A stretch of 64,000 nucleotides of DNA from Sphingobacteriales bacterium 46-32 (GCA_001898485.1 MKTY01000020.1:1259194-1323193), one strand, 5' to 3'. Numbered from the stretch's first letter, positions 34,375 to 42,891 are shown. Program-made: numbers and translations. The notes: generated by a model from the sequence alone, not told the origin.

Positions 34375-34601
34375 AGCAGCTCTGGCGCATACTGGCCCTC
34401 CCTTTTATCGCACTGATAAAGATCTATCAATGGGTCATATCGCCCTGGATTGGTCCTAAATGCCGCTACACGCCCACCTGCTCGCATTATGCAGTGGAAG
34501 CGTTAAAAAAACATGGTGTATTTAAAGGTCTGTGGCTGGCTGTAAAACGTATCAGCAGCTGTCACCCCTGGGGTGGCAGCGGTTACGATCCCGTACCCTG
34601 A
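34371..34601 (+). CDS. yidD: Membrane protein insertion efficiency factor YidD
   Basis: 76-residue protein that assists YidC-dependent membrane insertion at the inner face of the membrane. It begins with GTG inside the rnpA stop (GTGA overlap). An N-terminal amphipathic helix ([18 protein letters not shown]) is followed by the invariant [23 protein letters not shown] and the C-terminal [12 protein letters not shown]. All conserved cysteines are present. yidC itself is not in the window. Confidence 0.95.
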   Translation: MKQLWRILALPFIALIKIYQWVISPWIGPKCRYTPTCSHYAVEALKKHGVFKGLWLAVKRISSCHPWGGSGYDPVP

Positions 34602-34608
34602 TGTTTAC

Positions 34609-35535
34609 TTACAAAAAAGCATCGCTATTGCGGTAGGCCTGTATCAGCGCCAGTTCTCCCTCTTTGCCAGGTTTAGCATTGCCGTGCTCCATGCCGAGAA
34701 TGCCTTTCCATCCTTTTTTGTGAATATGACGGAAGATGTTGAGGTAATTCATCTCGCCGGTAGTGGGTTCATTGCGCCCGGGATTGTCTCCAATCTGGAA
34801 ATAGCCGATTTCATCCCATGACTTATCGATGTTGCTGATAATATTGCCTTCGTTGCGCTGCATGTGATACATATCAAACAGAATCTTGCACGAAGGGCTG
34901 TTGACGGCTTTGCAGATCATATAGGTTTGATCTGAATGGCGGAGAAACAGATCGGGGTTGTCGCTGAGCGGTTCCAGTACCATTACCAGGCCTGCTGGCT
35001 GCAGTATATCGGCTGCTTTGCGCAAAGCTGTAATTACATTGGCTGTCTGGTATTCGAAGCTCAGGTTGCGGTCATAGTTGCCGGGTACTACAGTAGCCCA
35101 GCGTGCATTGCAGCGTTTGGCTACTTCAATAGCTTCGCGGCAATCTTTTTGCATCCGGTCAATCCATTCCTGCTTACCACTGGCCAGCGAGGTGCGCCAG
35201 TGCCAGCTGTCTGATGTAATAACAAACACACCCATGGTCATACCCAGTTTGGCAAGTGTATCACCAATTTTCTTTTGTTGCTCCACGGGCCGGCTCATCA
35301 TGCCATTGTCTTCGATACTCCGGAAGCCCTTATCATAGGCAAATTTTATCTGGTCAATAAAATCATCGCCTGCGTGATTGCGAAACATGCCATCATGAAA
35401 GGCATAGTTGAGGTTAAAAGGTTTGTCGGCTGCCTGCGAATACGTACTACCGTCTGTTCCGGCAAGTACCTGTGAGGCAGCTCCAATAGAAGCGCCGGTC
35501 ATTAATCCGTTTTTCAGAAACTTTCTCCGATTCAT
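34609..35535 (-). CDS. Tat-exported sugar-phosphate isomerase/epimerase family protein (hydroxypyruvate-isomerase-like)
   Basis: 308-residue TIM-barrel protein. From ATG 35535 it starts with a twin-arginine signal (MNRRKFLKNGLMTGASIGAASQVLA), so a folded, probably metal-loaded enzyme is exported. The barrel shows MVLEPLSDNPDLFL, ILFDMYHMQRNEGN and GYFQIGDNPGRNEPTTGE, which contain the Glu, Asp, His and Glu that bind the divalent metal in hydroxypyruvate isomerase relatives, and IHKKGWKGILGMEHG. The substrate is uncertain (3-keto sugars, inosose and hydroxypyruvate are all in the family). A longer frame to 35601 is rejected. It is convergent with yidD, eight bases away. Confidence 0.85.
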   Translation of the reverse strand: MNRRKFLKNGLMTGASIGAASQVLAGTDGSTYSQAADKPFNLNYAFHDGMFRNHAGDDFIDQIKFAYDKGFRSIEDNGMMSRPVEQQKKIGDTLAKLGMTMGVFVITSDSWHWRTSLASGKQEWIDRMQKDCREAIEVAKRCNARWATVVPGNYDRNLSFEYQTANVITALRKAADILQPAGLVMVLEPLSDNPDLFLRHSDQTYMICKAVNSPSCKILFDMYHMQRNEGNIISNIDKSWDEIGYFQIGDNPGRNEPTTGEMNYLNIFRHIHKKGWKGILGMEHGNAKPGKEGELALIQAYRNSDAFL

Positions 35536-35737
35536 GAGTGCTGTGTTTGACCTTAAATGTAAGCATAAGTCTGTTGCCCGCGCGCAGACACCTGTACGCA
35601 AACGATTGAATCGAAAAAAATAAACCTATCCATCCATCATATCAAGCTGCAATGCTTAACTTGGGCTGCCCGGTTTCGCAACAGCGGACATGCATACCGG
35701 TCAATAGTTTCCTGGTTCGCTCAATTGTGATTGTTGC

Positions 35738-36703
35738 ATGCTGAAAAAAACATTGTTCTCTTCTCTTTTAGGAGCATTGGTTGTATTACCTGCTCTGGCC
35801 CGCCAGTCTGATACGAGTTTCAGAAAATATGAGCAGTCTATACCCGGCAGCGATGTGCGTTTTGCGATGGTACCTGTACCTGCCGGTAGTTTTCAAATGG
35901 GTAGTGCAGCAGGTCAGGCCGGTGCAGAGGCAGATGAGCAGCCGCAACATAAGGTAGAGCTGGCTGCGTTCTGGATGGGAGCTTATGAAGTTACTTACGA
36001 TGAGTTCAGTGTATTTCTTAATGACTTATCACTTGGTCAGAATATTGTTACCGATGCGGTGACTCGTCCCAGCTCCCCATATATTGATATGACGCTGGGC
36101 ATGGGCAAAGCAGGTGGTTTTCCTGCCAACAGTATGCAGCAGTATGGCGCTATTATGTATTGCAAATGGCTGTATACCAAAACAGGTATCTTTTTTCGCT
36201 TACCTACAGAAGCAGAATGGGAGTATGCCTGCCGCGCGGGCAGCACTACGGTTTATCCGTTTGGTGATAATGCCGGTGCTCTGGGTGATTATGCCTGGTA
36301 CAGTAAAAACAGCGAAAACCGGTATCATAAAGTAGGGCAGAAAAAGCCCAATGCCTGGGGTCTCTATGACATGCTGGGCAATGTAGGCGAGTGGGTACTC
36401 GATCAGTACCAGGCAGATTACTATGCTTCTTTATCCGGAACAGCGGTACAGCCGTTACGTGAACCTTCTACACGTCATCCACGCACTGTGCGGGGAGGAT
36501 CTTATCGTGATGAGGCACAGGCACTGCGCCCGGCCGACAGGCTCATGTCTGACCTAGTGTGGAACCGCCGCGATCCGCAGATACCCAAGAGCCGCTGGTG
36601 GAATGCCGATGCGCCCTTTGTGGGCTTCCGCATTGTACGCCCGGTACAACAGCCTACAGCCGAAGAGGCTGAGACATTTTTCAAAACATTTCTCGGACAA
36701 TAA
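35738..36703 (+). CDS. SUMF1/formylglycine-generating-enzyme-like secreted protein
   Basis: 321-residue exported protein with the C-type-lectin-like SUMF1 fold. A signal peptide ends near PALARQ. Core motifs: MVPVPAGSFQMGS, FWMGAYEVTYDEF, FRLPTEAEWEYACRAG, NAWGLYDMLGNVGEWVLDQY, TVRGGSYRDEAQALRPADR and VGFRIVRP. Genuine formylglycine-generating enzymes have two copper-binding cysteines after GGS; here that stretch has none, so sulfatase activation is unlikely. GldJ and GldK belong to the same fold but are lipoproteins, unlike this protein. It is 11 bp upstream of a Gfo/Idh/MocA oxidoreductase gene and surely cotranscribed; function unknown. Confidence 0.87.
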   Translation: MLKKTLFSSLLGALVVLPALARQSDTSFRKYEQSIPGSDVRFAMVPVPAGSFQMGSAAGQAGAEADEQPQHKVELAAFWMGAYEVTYDEFSVFLNDLSLGQNIVTDAVTRPSSPYIDMTLGMGKAGGFPANSMQQYGAIMYCKWLYTKTGIFFRLPTEAEWEYACRAGSTTVYPFGDNAGALGDYAWYSKNSENRYHKVGQKKPNAWGLYDMLGNVGEWVLDQYQADYYASLSGTAVQPLREPSTRHPRTVRGGSYRDEAQALRPADRLMSDLVWNRRDPQIPKSRWWNADAPFVGFRIVRPVQQPTAEEAETFFKTFLGQ

Positions 36704-36714
36704 ATGAACCGAAT

Positions 36715-38085
36715 ATGAGCACTCACAAAAGCAACGAACAAAACATGCCTGCCGCATCTGGCGTAAACAGCCGCAGGGAGTTTGTAAAACAATCGGGCCT
36801 GCTGGCAGGTGGATTGATGGCAGCTCCTTTCCTGACAAAAGCTAATTTTTTCTCCGGGGCCGATGACGTTATCAAAGTAGCACTCATTGGTTGCGGTGGA
36901 CGAGGTACCGGCGCCATCATGCAGGCACTGCTGAGCAAACAAAATGTGAAGCTCGTTGCCATGGCCGATGCCTTCCGCGATCGTATCGACGGATGTTATA
37001 AGACAATAACGGCCGAAGATCTTTCTGATTGGGGAGTGACCGGCAATCTGCGGTCAAAAGTAGATGTACCGGAAGAGCATAAATTCATCGGCTTTGAAGC
37101 ATATCTGAAAGCCATTCCCCTGGCCGATGTGGTGATTCTGACCACTCCTCCCGGTTTCAGACCCATTCATTTTGAAGAAGCTGTTCGCCAGGGCAAACAT
37201 ATTTTCATGGAGAAGCCTGTGGCTACGGACCCTGCAGGTATCAAACGCGTACTGGATGCGGCAGAAATTGCCAAACAGAAAAAACTCAATGTAGTTGTAG
37301 GTCTGCAACGGCGCTATCAGAATTCCTACCGCGAATTGTTTAAAAAGAAAAACCTGATTGGGGATATCACCTCGGCCCAGGTATGGTGGAATAATGATGG
37401 CGTATGGGTCAACAAACGCAAATACGGACAAACAGAAATGGAGTACCAGATGCGTAACTGGTATTACTTCAACTGGCTTTGCGGCGATCATATCACCGAG
37501 CAGCATATTCACAATATTGATGTGGTGAACTGGTTTAAAGGCGCCTATCCTGTAAAAGCGCAGGGCATGGGTGGCCGGCAGGTCCGTAAAGGAAAAGATC
37601 ATGGTGAAATATTTGACCATCACTATGTAGAATTTACCTATGCAGATGGAACGGTAATGAATAGTCAGTGCCGTCATATTCCCGGCACCATGAGTCGTGT
37701 AGATGAAATGCTGATAGGCACCAAAGGTGTGATTCGTTGCGATGCCGCTACTGTTACAGATCTGAAAGGTAAAGAGCTGTTTAAGTTCGATAAAAAGGGA
37801 GAAAACAATCCTTATCAGACAGAACATGATGAGCTGTTTGCTGCTATTGCCAAAGGCGAATACAAATTTGCCGATGCTGAAAACGGGGCTAAAAGCACAC
37901 TCACTTCTATTATCGGCCGCATGGCTACGTATAGCGGACAGGTGATTGAGTGGGATAAAGCGCTGGCTTCGGGTATCAGTATCATGCCCACCAAATTCGA
38001 CTTTAATGCACTGCCGCCGATATTACCTAACGATGATGGTTATTATCCCATTGCTGTGCCTGGTGTAACCAAATATTTCTCGTAA
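36715..38085 (+). CDS. Tat-exported Gfo/Idh/MocA family oxidoreductase
   Basis: 456-residue NAD(P)-dependent sugar oxidoreductase or glycosidase-type enzyme of the Gfo/Idh/MocA family. The N-terminus carries a Tat signal (NSRREFVKQSGLLAGGLMAAPF). The Rossmann domain has VIKVALIGCGGRGTGA and the signature HIFMEKPVATDPAG; the catalytic region includes CGDHITEQHIHNIDVVNWF. Export by Tat with bound NAD(H) is typical of glucose-fructose oxidoreductase relatives. It is cotranscribed with the SUMF1-like gene and close to another Tat-exported sugar protein, suggesting periplasmic sugar modification. A strong terminator follows. Confidence 0.9.
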   Translation: MSTHKSNEQNMPAASGVNSRREFVKQSGLLAGGLMAAPFLTKANFFSGADDVIKVALIGCGGRGTGAIMQALLSKQNVKLVAMADAFRDRIDGCYKTITAEDLSDWGVTGNLRSKVDVPEEHKFIGFEAYLKAIPLADVVILTTPPGFRPIHFEEAVRQGKHIFMEKPVATDPAGIKRVLDAAEIAKQKKLNVVVGLQRRYQNSYRELFKKKNLIGDITSAQVWWNNDGVWVNKRKYGQTEMEYQMRNWYYFNWLCGDHITEQHIHNIDVVNWFKGAYPVKAQGMGGRQVRKGKDHGEIFDHHYVEFTYADGTVMNSQCRHIPGTMSRVDEMLIGTKGVIRCDAATVTDLKGKELFKFDKKGENNPYQTEHDELFAAIAKGEYKFADAENGAKSTLTSIIGRMATYSGQVIEWDKALASGISIMPTKFDFNALPPILPNDDGYYPIAVPGVTKYFS

Positions 38086-38104
38086 CAAGCGCTATTGCTA
38101 TAAT

Positions 38105-38141
38105 GAAAGAGCTGCTATACCGAACGTATAGCAGCTCTTTC
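38105..38141. terminator. Bidirectional terminator, 16-bp perfect stem
   Basis: GAAAGAGCTGCTATAC and GTATAGCAGCTCTTTC pair perfectly around a five-base loop; each side ends in an A- or T-rich run. It separates the convergent Gfo/Idh/MocA gene and sodA. Confidence 0.9.
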
Positions 38142-38160
38142 TATTTAAAAGGATCATTCC

Positions 38161-38766
38161 TTATTTGGTAGCGGCAGCGTAGTGCTCGGCCACTTTATCC
38201 CAGTTGATTACATTCCAGATAGCTTTCAGGTAGTCGGGACGTTTGTTTTGATATTTGAGGTAATAAGCATGCTCCCATACATCGATTCCCAGGATGGGTG
38301 TACCTTTTACTTCGGCTACATCCATGAGGGGGTTGTCCTGGTTGGGGGTAGAGCTTACTTCGAGTTTGCCGTCTTTTACGATCAGCCAGGCCCAGCCAGA
38401 GCCGAAGCGGGTAGCACCGGCAGTGCTTACTTTTTCCTGCAGGGCTTCGAGCGATCCAAAGCTGCTGTTGATAGCATCGGCCAGCTTACCGGAAGGTTTG
38501 CTGCCACCTGGTTTGAGCAATTCCCAGAAAAAACTGTGATTCCAGTGTCCGCCGCCATTGTTGCGTACAGCAGGTGATATTTTGCCTGCACTGGCTACCA
38601 GTTCTTCCAGCGATTTATTTTCATGTTCGGTACCGGCGATGGCTTTATTGAGGTTGTCTACATAGGCCTGGTGGTGTTTGCCATGATGTATTTCCATCGT
38701 CAGCTTGTCAATATGCGGCTCCAGTGCATCTGTTGCATATGGGAGCGCGGGTAGTGTAAATGCCAT
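38161..38766 (-). CDS. sodA: Superoxide dismutase, Fe/Mn family (Mn-type signature)
   Basis: Dismutates superoxide to oxygen and hydrogen peroxide in the cytosol. 201 residues. Metal ligands lie in [13 protein letters not shown] (first His), [14 protein letters not shown] (second His), [13 protein letters not shown] (Asp and His). Gly-rich GGGHWNH and the Gln of the STPNQDNPL segment are Mn-type features, though Bacteroidota enzymes can be cambialistic, so metal use is not certain. No signal peptide. A consensus -7 box is at 38812-38819. Confidence 0.94.
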   Translation of the reverse strand: MAFTLPALPYATDALEPHIDKLTMEIHHGKHHQAYVDNLNKAIAGTEHENKSLEELVASAGKISPAVRNNGGGHWNHSFFWELLKPGGSKPSGKLADAINSSFGSLEALQEKVSTAGATRFGSGWAWLIVKDGKLEVSSTPNQDNPLMDVAEVKGTPILGIDVWEHAYYLKYQNKRPDYLKAIWNVINWDKVAEHYAAATK

Positions 38767-38811
38767 AACTATTGATTTAATATTCGTGAATGTTCAGATC
38801 TGAAAGAGTAA

Positions 38812-38819
38812 CAAATTTA
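38812..38819 (-). promoter_or_regulatory. Bacteroidota -7 box (TAAATTTG) of sodA
   Basis: Exact minus-strand match to TAnnTTTG, leaving a roughly 40-nt leader before ATG 38766. Confidence 0.55.
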
Positions 38820-38875
38820 TTGCCTTACTGTTGATTTTGGCGGGATTTATTCCGCATTTCGAAATAATGCCGGTA

Positions 38876-39313
38876 TCAGCGGCGTTTCCGGAAAAAATCT
38901 TTCATGAGCTGTGCGCATTCCTCTTGCAGCACCCCCCTGATGAGTTCGGTTTTGGGATGAAAGGGCCAGTTGGTTCCGGTGGTTTTTTTATACCCGTTTT
39001 TTTCGTCATCGGTCCCAAATACGATACGGCCCAGTTTGCTCCAGTAAAGTGCTCCGGCACACATCAGGCAGGGCTCCACCGTTACATAAAGGGTAGCTTC
39101 GGGCAGGTATTTGCTGCCGAGGGTATTGAAGGCCGAAGTAAGGGCAATGATTTCGGCATGAGCAGTGGGGTCATTGAGGCGCTCTACCATATTATGACCG
39201 CGGGCAATTATTTTTTCCTGGAGTACTACTACGGCGCCTACCGGCACCTCGCCGTCATCGAAGGCCTTGCGGGCCTCTTTAAGCGCCAGCATCATGTAGT
39301 ATTCGTCAGTCAT
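38876..39313 (-). CDS. tadA: tRNA-specific adenosine deaminase TadA
   Basis: Deaminates A34 to inosine in tRNA-Arg(ACG). 145 residues with the cytidine-deaminase fold: zinc-binding His52 and catalytic Glu54 in PTAHAEIIAL, and Cys82 and Cys85 in VEPCLMCAGAL. EVPVGAVVV near residue 22 and the arginine-rich C-terminus (DFFRKRR) fit TadA better than guanine or cytosine deaminases, although related nucleoside deaminases cannot be fully excluded. It stands alone between sodA and a composite repeat. Confidence 0.9.
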   Translation of the reverse strand: MTDEYYMMLALKEARKAFDDGEVPVGAVVVLQEKIIARGHNMVERLNDPTAHAEIIALTSAFNTLGSKYLPEATLYVTVEPCLMCAGALYWSKLGRIVFGTDDEKNGYKKTTGTNWPFHPKTELIRGVLQEECAQLMKDFFRKRR

Positions 39314-39337
39314 GGGTGATGAAATTACGAAAAAGTA

Positions 39338-39465
39338 GTGGACAGCTAACAGAAGACAGTTAACAGTATTAAGTTCTAAGTAATAGGTTTTAAGTGGCAG
39401 GAGAGCCTTTAAACCCTTTATACTCTTTAGACACTTACCGCTCTATCCACTGTCCACCGTCCACC
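39338..39465. repeat. Composite repeat with 7-bp and 9-bp units (copy 5)
   Basis: Left side: heptamers GTGGACA, GCTAACA, GAAGACA, GTTAACA (39338-39365). Right side: nonamers CCTTTAAAC, CCTTTATAC, TCTTTAGAC (39406-39432), then degenerate ACTTACCGC and TCTATCCAC, then inverted heptamers TGTCCAC, CGTCCAC. The two unit types are therefore nested in one element. It lies between tadA and the small membrane protein gene. Confidence 0.75.
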
Positions 39466-39493
39466 AAAAAAGCCACCCAATAAGGATGGCTTT
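39465..39493 (-). terminator. Intrinsic terminator of the small membrane protein gene
   Basis: AAAGCCA and TGGCTTT pair around an 11-nt loop; on the minus strand the stem continues into TTTTTTGG. Confidence 0.65.
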
Positions 39494-39544
39494 AATTGTT
39501 TTGCTGCGGGCAGCAATGGAACTCACCGCGTTGCAACAAGAATC

Positions 39545-39880
39545 TTACAGAATAAGGATGAGGACAAGGATAATGATTATAATGGCTCCGACACTGAGGT
39601 AAACCCCACCCCGCATGGTACGGGCTTCACGGTTCATTTCCCGTAATTCCTTTTTTAATGCTTTCTTTTCGCTACGCGAAAGCGTTGATTTATCAATGGA
39701 TTTGATTTCTTCCACACGGGCACGGATAGTTTCCAACCGGGCTGCTTTCTGATCGGCAGTCATAGCTGCCGCTTCTTTTTTTAGTGAGCGCCTGTCTTTT
39801 GTGTTGATGCTGGCAAAAAGAGGTGTGCTACTGGTCATCAACAGCATGCAAAGGCAAACGGTAAAGATGCGTGTTTTCAT
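39545..39880 (-). CDS. Small exported protein with charged helix and C-terminal membrane anchor
   Basis: 111-residue protein, not recognised beyond general pattern. ATG 39880 gives a signal peptide ending near PLFASIN. Residues about 26-90 are rich in Lys, Glu and Arg and strongly helical (RRSLKKEAAAMTADQKAARL, ALKKELREMNREARTM). The last 22 residues are a hydrophobic segment starting GVYLSVGAIIIIILVL. The product would thus be a periplasmic helix tethered by its C-terminus. A longer frame from 39934 is unlikely. Similar small proteins are common in Bacteroidota; none has a known role. Confidence 0.75.
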   Translation of the reverse strand: MKTRIFTVCLCMLLMTSSTPLFASINTKDRRSLKKEAAAMTADQKAARLETIRARVEEIKSIDKSTLSRSEKKALKKELREMNREARTMRGGVYLSVGAIIIIILVLILIL

Positions 39881-40047
39881 GATTGATGATTTTACTAACC
39901 CTCCGAAACAAATATCTGTCCAGTTTTGTCTCATTGCCGGAAAAGCCTGTTATGTTAAGGTACCGGGGTACTTTTTCTACACTATAATAAAGGATGGCAA
40001 TGCGGGAACGATGTTTTTACACTAACTTATGGTCATATTGAAATGAT

Positions 40048-41427
40048 ATGGATATCATAACGGCTTCCTCAGTAGAAAAGCTACGCAGATACTTTCAGTC
40101 AGGCGCCACCCGGCCACTGGATTTCCGGCTGCAACAATTACGCGCATTGCGTAATGCGCTGTTGCAACATGAGCAGGAACTGAATGCTGCATTGAAAACA
40201 GATCTTCATAAAAGTGTGGAGGAAACCTGGGTTACGGAAACAGGAATGGTGTTGTCTGAATTGAATCATACCATCAGGCAGTTGAAACGATGGATGGCGC
40301 CGGAGCGGGTACCCACTAATTTGCTGAACCTTCCCTCATCGAGCCGGATAATACGCGAACCTCTTGGCGTTGTATTGATCATTGGCCCCTGGAATTACCC
40401 CGTACAACTTTCTTTAATACCGTTGGTTGGTGCCATTGCTGCCGGCAACTGTGTTGTGCTGAAGCCTGGCGAGGCAGCCGTGGCTTCCTGTGCCGTAATG
40501 CGTAAAATAATTCAACAGACCTTTTCTCCGGAATATATACTTTTTGCAGATGGCGAAGGCGCCGATGTGATACCGCCGTTGATGCAACAGTTTACGTTTG
40601 ATCATGTGTTTTATACCGGCGGCCCCCGTGCCGGACGCGAGATTTACCGCATGGCAGCGGAGCGGCTGGTGCCGGTTACGCTGGAGCTGGGCGGGAAGTC
40701 TCCCTGCCTTGTTGCTGCAGACGCCAACATAGAGGTTGCAGCACGGCGAATTGTATCAACCAAGTTCTCAAATGCCGGGCAAATGTGCGTGGCACCTGAT
40801 TATCTGCTGGTACATCAGCAGGTGGCCGATAAACTGATTGCGGCCATTAAAAAATGCATACTCCGGTTTTATGGCGAACAACCGGAAACATCACCCAATT
40901 ATTGCCGGCTTATTAATAAGCGGCAGTATGACCGGCTCATCAGTTACCTGGGCCAGGGAGAGATTATTGCCGGAGGGCGGTTCAGGTCCGAAGAGCTGTT
41001 TATTGAGCCTGCCTTATTGCTAAATCCGCCACTTGATTCACCGGTTATGCAGGAAGAAATATTTGGCCCGGTGCTGCCAGTACTCACTTACGAAACAGAA
41101 GAACAGGCGGCCGCTATTATCAACAACCACCCCAACCCACTTGCTTTTTATATTTTTACAACTTCTAAAAAAACGGCTGATCGCTGGATGAGTGCTGTAC
41201 CGTTTGGAGGCGGCTGTGTGAATAATTGCAGCTGGCATCTTACCAATCCACACCTGCCTTTTGGCGGACGCGGTGGCAGTGGTATGGGCAGGTATCATGG
41301 CCGGTTCTCGTTTGATACATTCAGCCATCAGAAATCTGTTATGTCTACGCCTACCTGGTTTGATCCATCTATCAAGTATCCGCCCATGAATGGGAAGATC
41401 GGTTTATTCAAGAAAGTGATACGCTGA
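40048..41427 (+). CDS. Aldehyde dehydrogenase (class 3-like)
   Basis: 459-residue NAD(P)-dependent enzyme oxidising aldehydes, probably long-chain or aromatic, in the cytosol or at the membrane. The compact length, early REPLGVVLIIGPWNYPVQL and late NCSWHLTNPHLPFGGRGGSGMGRYHG are typical of ALDH3 members. General base Glu in VTLELGGKSP is near residue 213, and the catalytic Cys in SNAGQMCVAPDY is near residue 247. GGPRAGREI is the NAD-binding loop. It precedes a glutathione peroxidase gene by 66 bp, suggesting joint protection against lipid peroxidation products. Confidence 0.93.
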   Translation: MDIITASSVEKLRRYFQSGATRPLDFRLQQLRALRNALLQHEQELNAALKTDLHKSVEETWVTETGMVLSELNHTIRQLKRWMAPERVPTNLLNLPSSSRIIREPLGVVLIIGPWNYPVQLSLIPLVGAIAAGNCVVLKPGEAAVASCAVMRKIIQQTFSPEYILFADGEGADVIPPLMQQFTFDHVFYTGGPRAGREIYRMAAERLVPVTLELGGKSPCLVAADANIEVAARRIVSTKFSNAGQMCVAPDYLLVHQQVADKLIAAIKKCILRFYGEQPETSPNYCRLINKRQYDRLISYLGQGEIIAGGRFRSEELFIEPALLLNPPLDSPVMQEEIFGPVLPVLTYETEEQAAAIINNHPNPLAFYIFTTSKKTADRWMSAVPFGGGCVNNCSWHLTNPHLPFGGRGGSGMGRYHGRFSFDTFSHQKSVMSTPTWFDPSIKYPPMNGKIGLFKKVIR

Positions 41428-41493
41428 TTTGAAAAGGCAACTACCGGCAAAACCAATTACGCCGGTTATTGTTTTACTTATAAATAAAAAGAA

Positions 41494-42087
41494 ATGACTA
41501 TCCGGCAAAGGATTATGAAAACCATCTACCCTGTTATAATGTGGGTAAGCAAACTGACAGGAGGCCGGGCGCGTGCCCTGGCTGATGGTAATGAGAAAAC
41601 GCAGCCGCTTCAATCTATCTATGACCTGCATGTTACGCTCAACAATGGTAAGGACCTTGATCTGGCTTCACTGAAAGGTAAAAAAATACTGATTGTAAAT
41701 ACGGCCAGCAATTGCGGCTATACTCATCAGTATGAAGCATTGCAGGAGTTGTCGGCAAAATATAATCATCAGCTGGAAGTGATCGGTTTTCCGGCAAATG
41801 ATTTCAAAGAGCAGGAGAAGGGAAGTGACGAGGAGATTGCCAGTTTTTGTAAGGTAAACTATGGGGTTACTTTTCCGCTTGCACGCAAATCAACTGTTGT
41901 ACCCGGGGCAGAGCAGCATCCGGTATTTTACTGGCTTACACATGCAGCAGCCAATGGCTGGAACAATCAGGCCCCTGTATGGAATTTTTCAAAATACCTT
42001 ATAGCAGAAGATGGAAGGCTCTTGGGATATTTTGATCCGGGTGTATCACCACTGGCCGAAGCAATTACGAATCAACTGGATAAGTAA
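41494..42087 (+). CDS. Glutathione peroxidase family protein
   Basis: 197-residue thiol peroxidase, likely thioredoxin-dependent as in most non-selenium homologues. The peroxidatic Cys is in NTASNCGYTHQY (about residue 73). The region usually reading FPCNQF is FPANDF here, followed by KEQEKGSDEEI. APVWNFSKYLI supplies the conserved Trp-Asn pair. The first 35 residues form a hydrophobic/basic extension (TIYPVIMWVSKLTGG) absent from most family members and possibly a membrane anchor. ATG 41515 is an alternative start. It follows the aldehyde dehydrogenase and may be cotranscribed. Confidence 0.87.
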   Translation: MTIRQRIMKTIYPVIMWVSKLTGGRARALADGNEKTQPLQSIYDLHVTLNNGKDLDLASLKGKKILIVNTASNCGYTHQYEALQELSAKYNHQLEVIGFPANDFKEQEKGSDEEIASFCKVNYGVTFPLARKSTVVPGAEQHPVFYWLTHAAANGWNNQAPVWNFSKYLIAEDGRLLGYFDPGVSPLAEAITNQLDK

Positions 42088-42185
42088 AGAAACAGCGCCA
42101 CCAACTTTTGGATGTGGAAAAATAAAGCCGAGGGTAAAAAAAGTTGGTAGCTATGAATCTCTGTGGAGGATTGTAGTTTTGGTGT

Positions 42186-42686
42186 ATGGTAGATATGCAA
42201 AAGAATATCGGGATGATTGATTCGGGGCATTTGGCAGAGTACATTCTTCAAAAATGTGGCGGCATGTCTCACCTGAAGTTGCAAAAACTTCTCTATTATG
42301 TGCAGGCTATGCATTTGGCTTATTTTGATCAGCCTCTTATTGAGGATGATTTTGAGGCCTGGGTGCATGGTCCTGTTTCCCAAAAGGTTTTTTCCTCTAT
42401 TAAGGACCATTCTGTTTTATACGACGAGGTTCAATACACCAATGATGGGATCGAACCTTTTCCAGATGCCCTATTAAAGCAGGACCTTACAACAGAGCAA
42501 CTGGAATTAGTAGATGAAGTGCTGTCGGAGTTTGGAAAATTGTCTTCACTCCAGCTGGAAGGGTTGACGCACTCAGAATCGCCCTGGATGGGTGCCCGGG
42601 TAGGTTATGCCGCTGCAGACCGTTGCAACGTAATCATTCCAAAAGAAACCATGCGGAATTATTATAAGCAGCAGGTATATGGATAA
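42186..42686 (+). CDS. Panacea-domain (DUF4065, SocA/GepA-like) protein
   Basis: 166-residue cytosolic protein of the Panacea family, whose members act as antitoxins to many unrelated toxins in two-gene systems. The domain fills the protein: MSHLKLQKLLYYVQAMHLAYF near residue 29, FEAWVHGPVSQKVFSSI and LTHSESPWMGARV toward the C-terminus, all diagnostic. No toxin ORF of reasonable size lies within 200 bp on either side, so it is an orphan by position. Immediately downstream is a strongly structured element (42728-42829). Family assignment is firm; antitoxin function here is unproven. Confidence 0.9.
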   Translation: MVDMQKNIGMIDSGHLAEYILQKCGGMSHLKLQKLLYYVQAMHLAYFDQPLIEDDFEAWVHGPVSQKVFSSIKDHSVLYDEVQYTNDGIEPFPDALLKQDLTTEQLELVDEVLSEFGKLSSLQLEGLTHSESPWMGARVGYAAADRCNVIIPKETMRNYYKQQVYG

Positions 42687-42727
42687 CACCCGAAAGTTCT
42701 ATAAGAAGTAAATCAAAAAAAATCATC

Positions 42728-42829
42728 AGTGGGTGCGCAAGGCGCCTTAGTTTCTCTGGTCACGCCTCTGGCGGGATGGCAAACGCGTAGCGTTTGACAA
42801 AGAGAAACTACAGCGCCGGTGCACCCACT
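42728..42829. repeat. 102-bp three-way-junction inverted repeat
   Basis: Outer arms 42728-42757 and 42801-42829 pair over about 24 of 30 positions: AGTGGGTGC/GCACCCACT, GGCGC/GCGCC and TAGTTTCTCT/AGAGAAACTA. The 43-bp centre holds two further hairpins, CGCC-TCT-GGCG (42763-42773) and CAAACGC-GTA-GCGTTTG (42780-42796). No T tract or ORF is present. It could be a structured RNA, a small non-autonomous mobile element or a recombination site; only one copy is in the window. Confidence 0.75.
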
Positions 42830-42891
42830 CGGCCTGCCGGCCGTGGAGGCAAAAAGGTGGAATTAAGTGAATGTGGCAAACGAAAAAACAT

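Noticed and set aside
34371..34601. rpmH-rnpA-yidD as evidence for the replication origin
   Set aside because: No dnaA gene or cluster of DnaA boxes is seen nearby, and in Bacteroidota this cluster is often away from the origin.
39501..39516. TTGCTGC-GG-GCAGCAA hairpin as a terminator
   Set aside because: The two-base loop is too small and no T tract follows on either strand.
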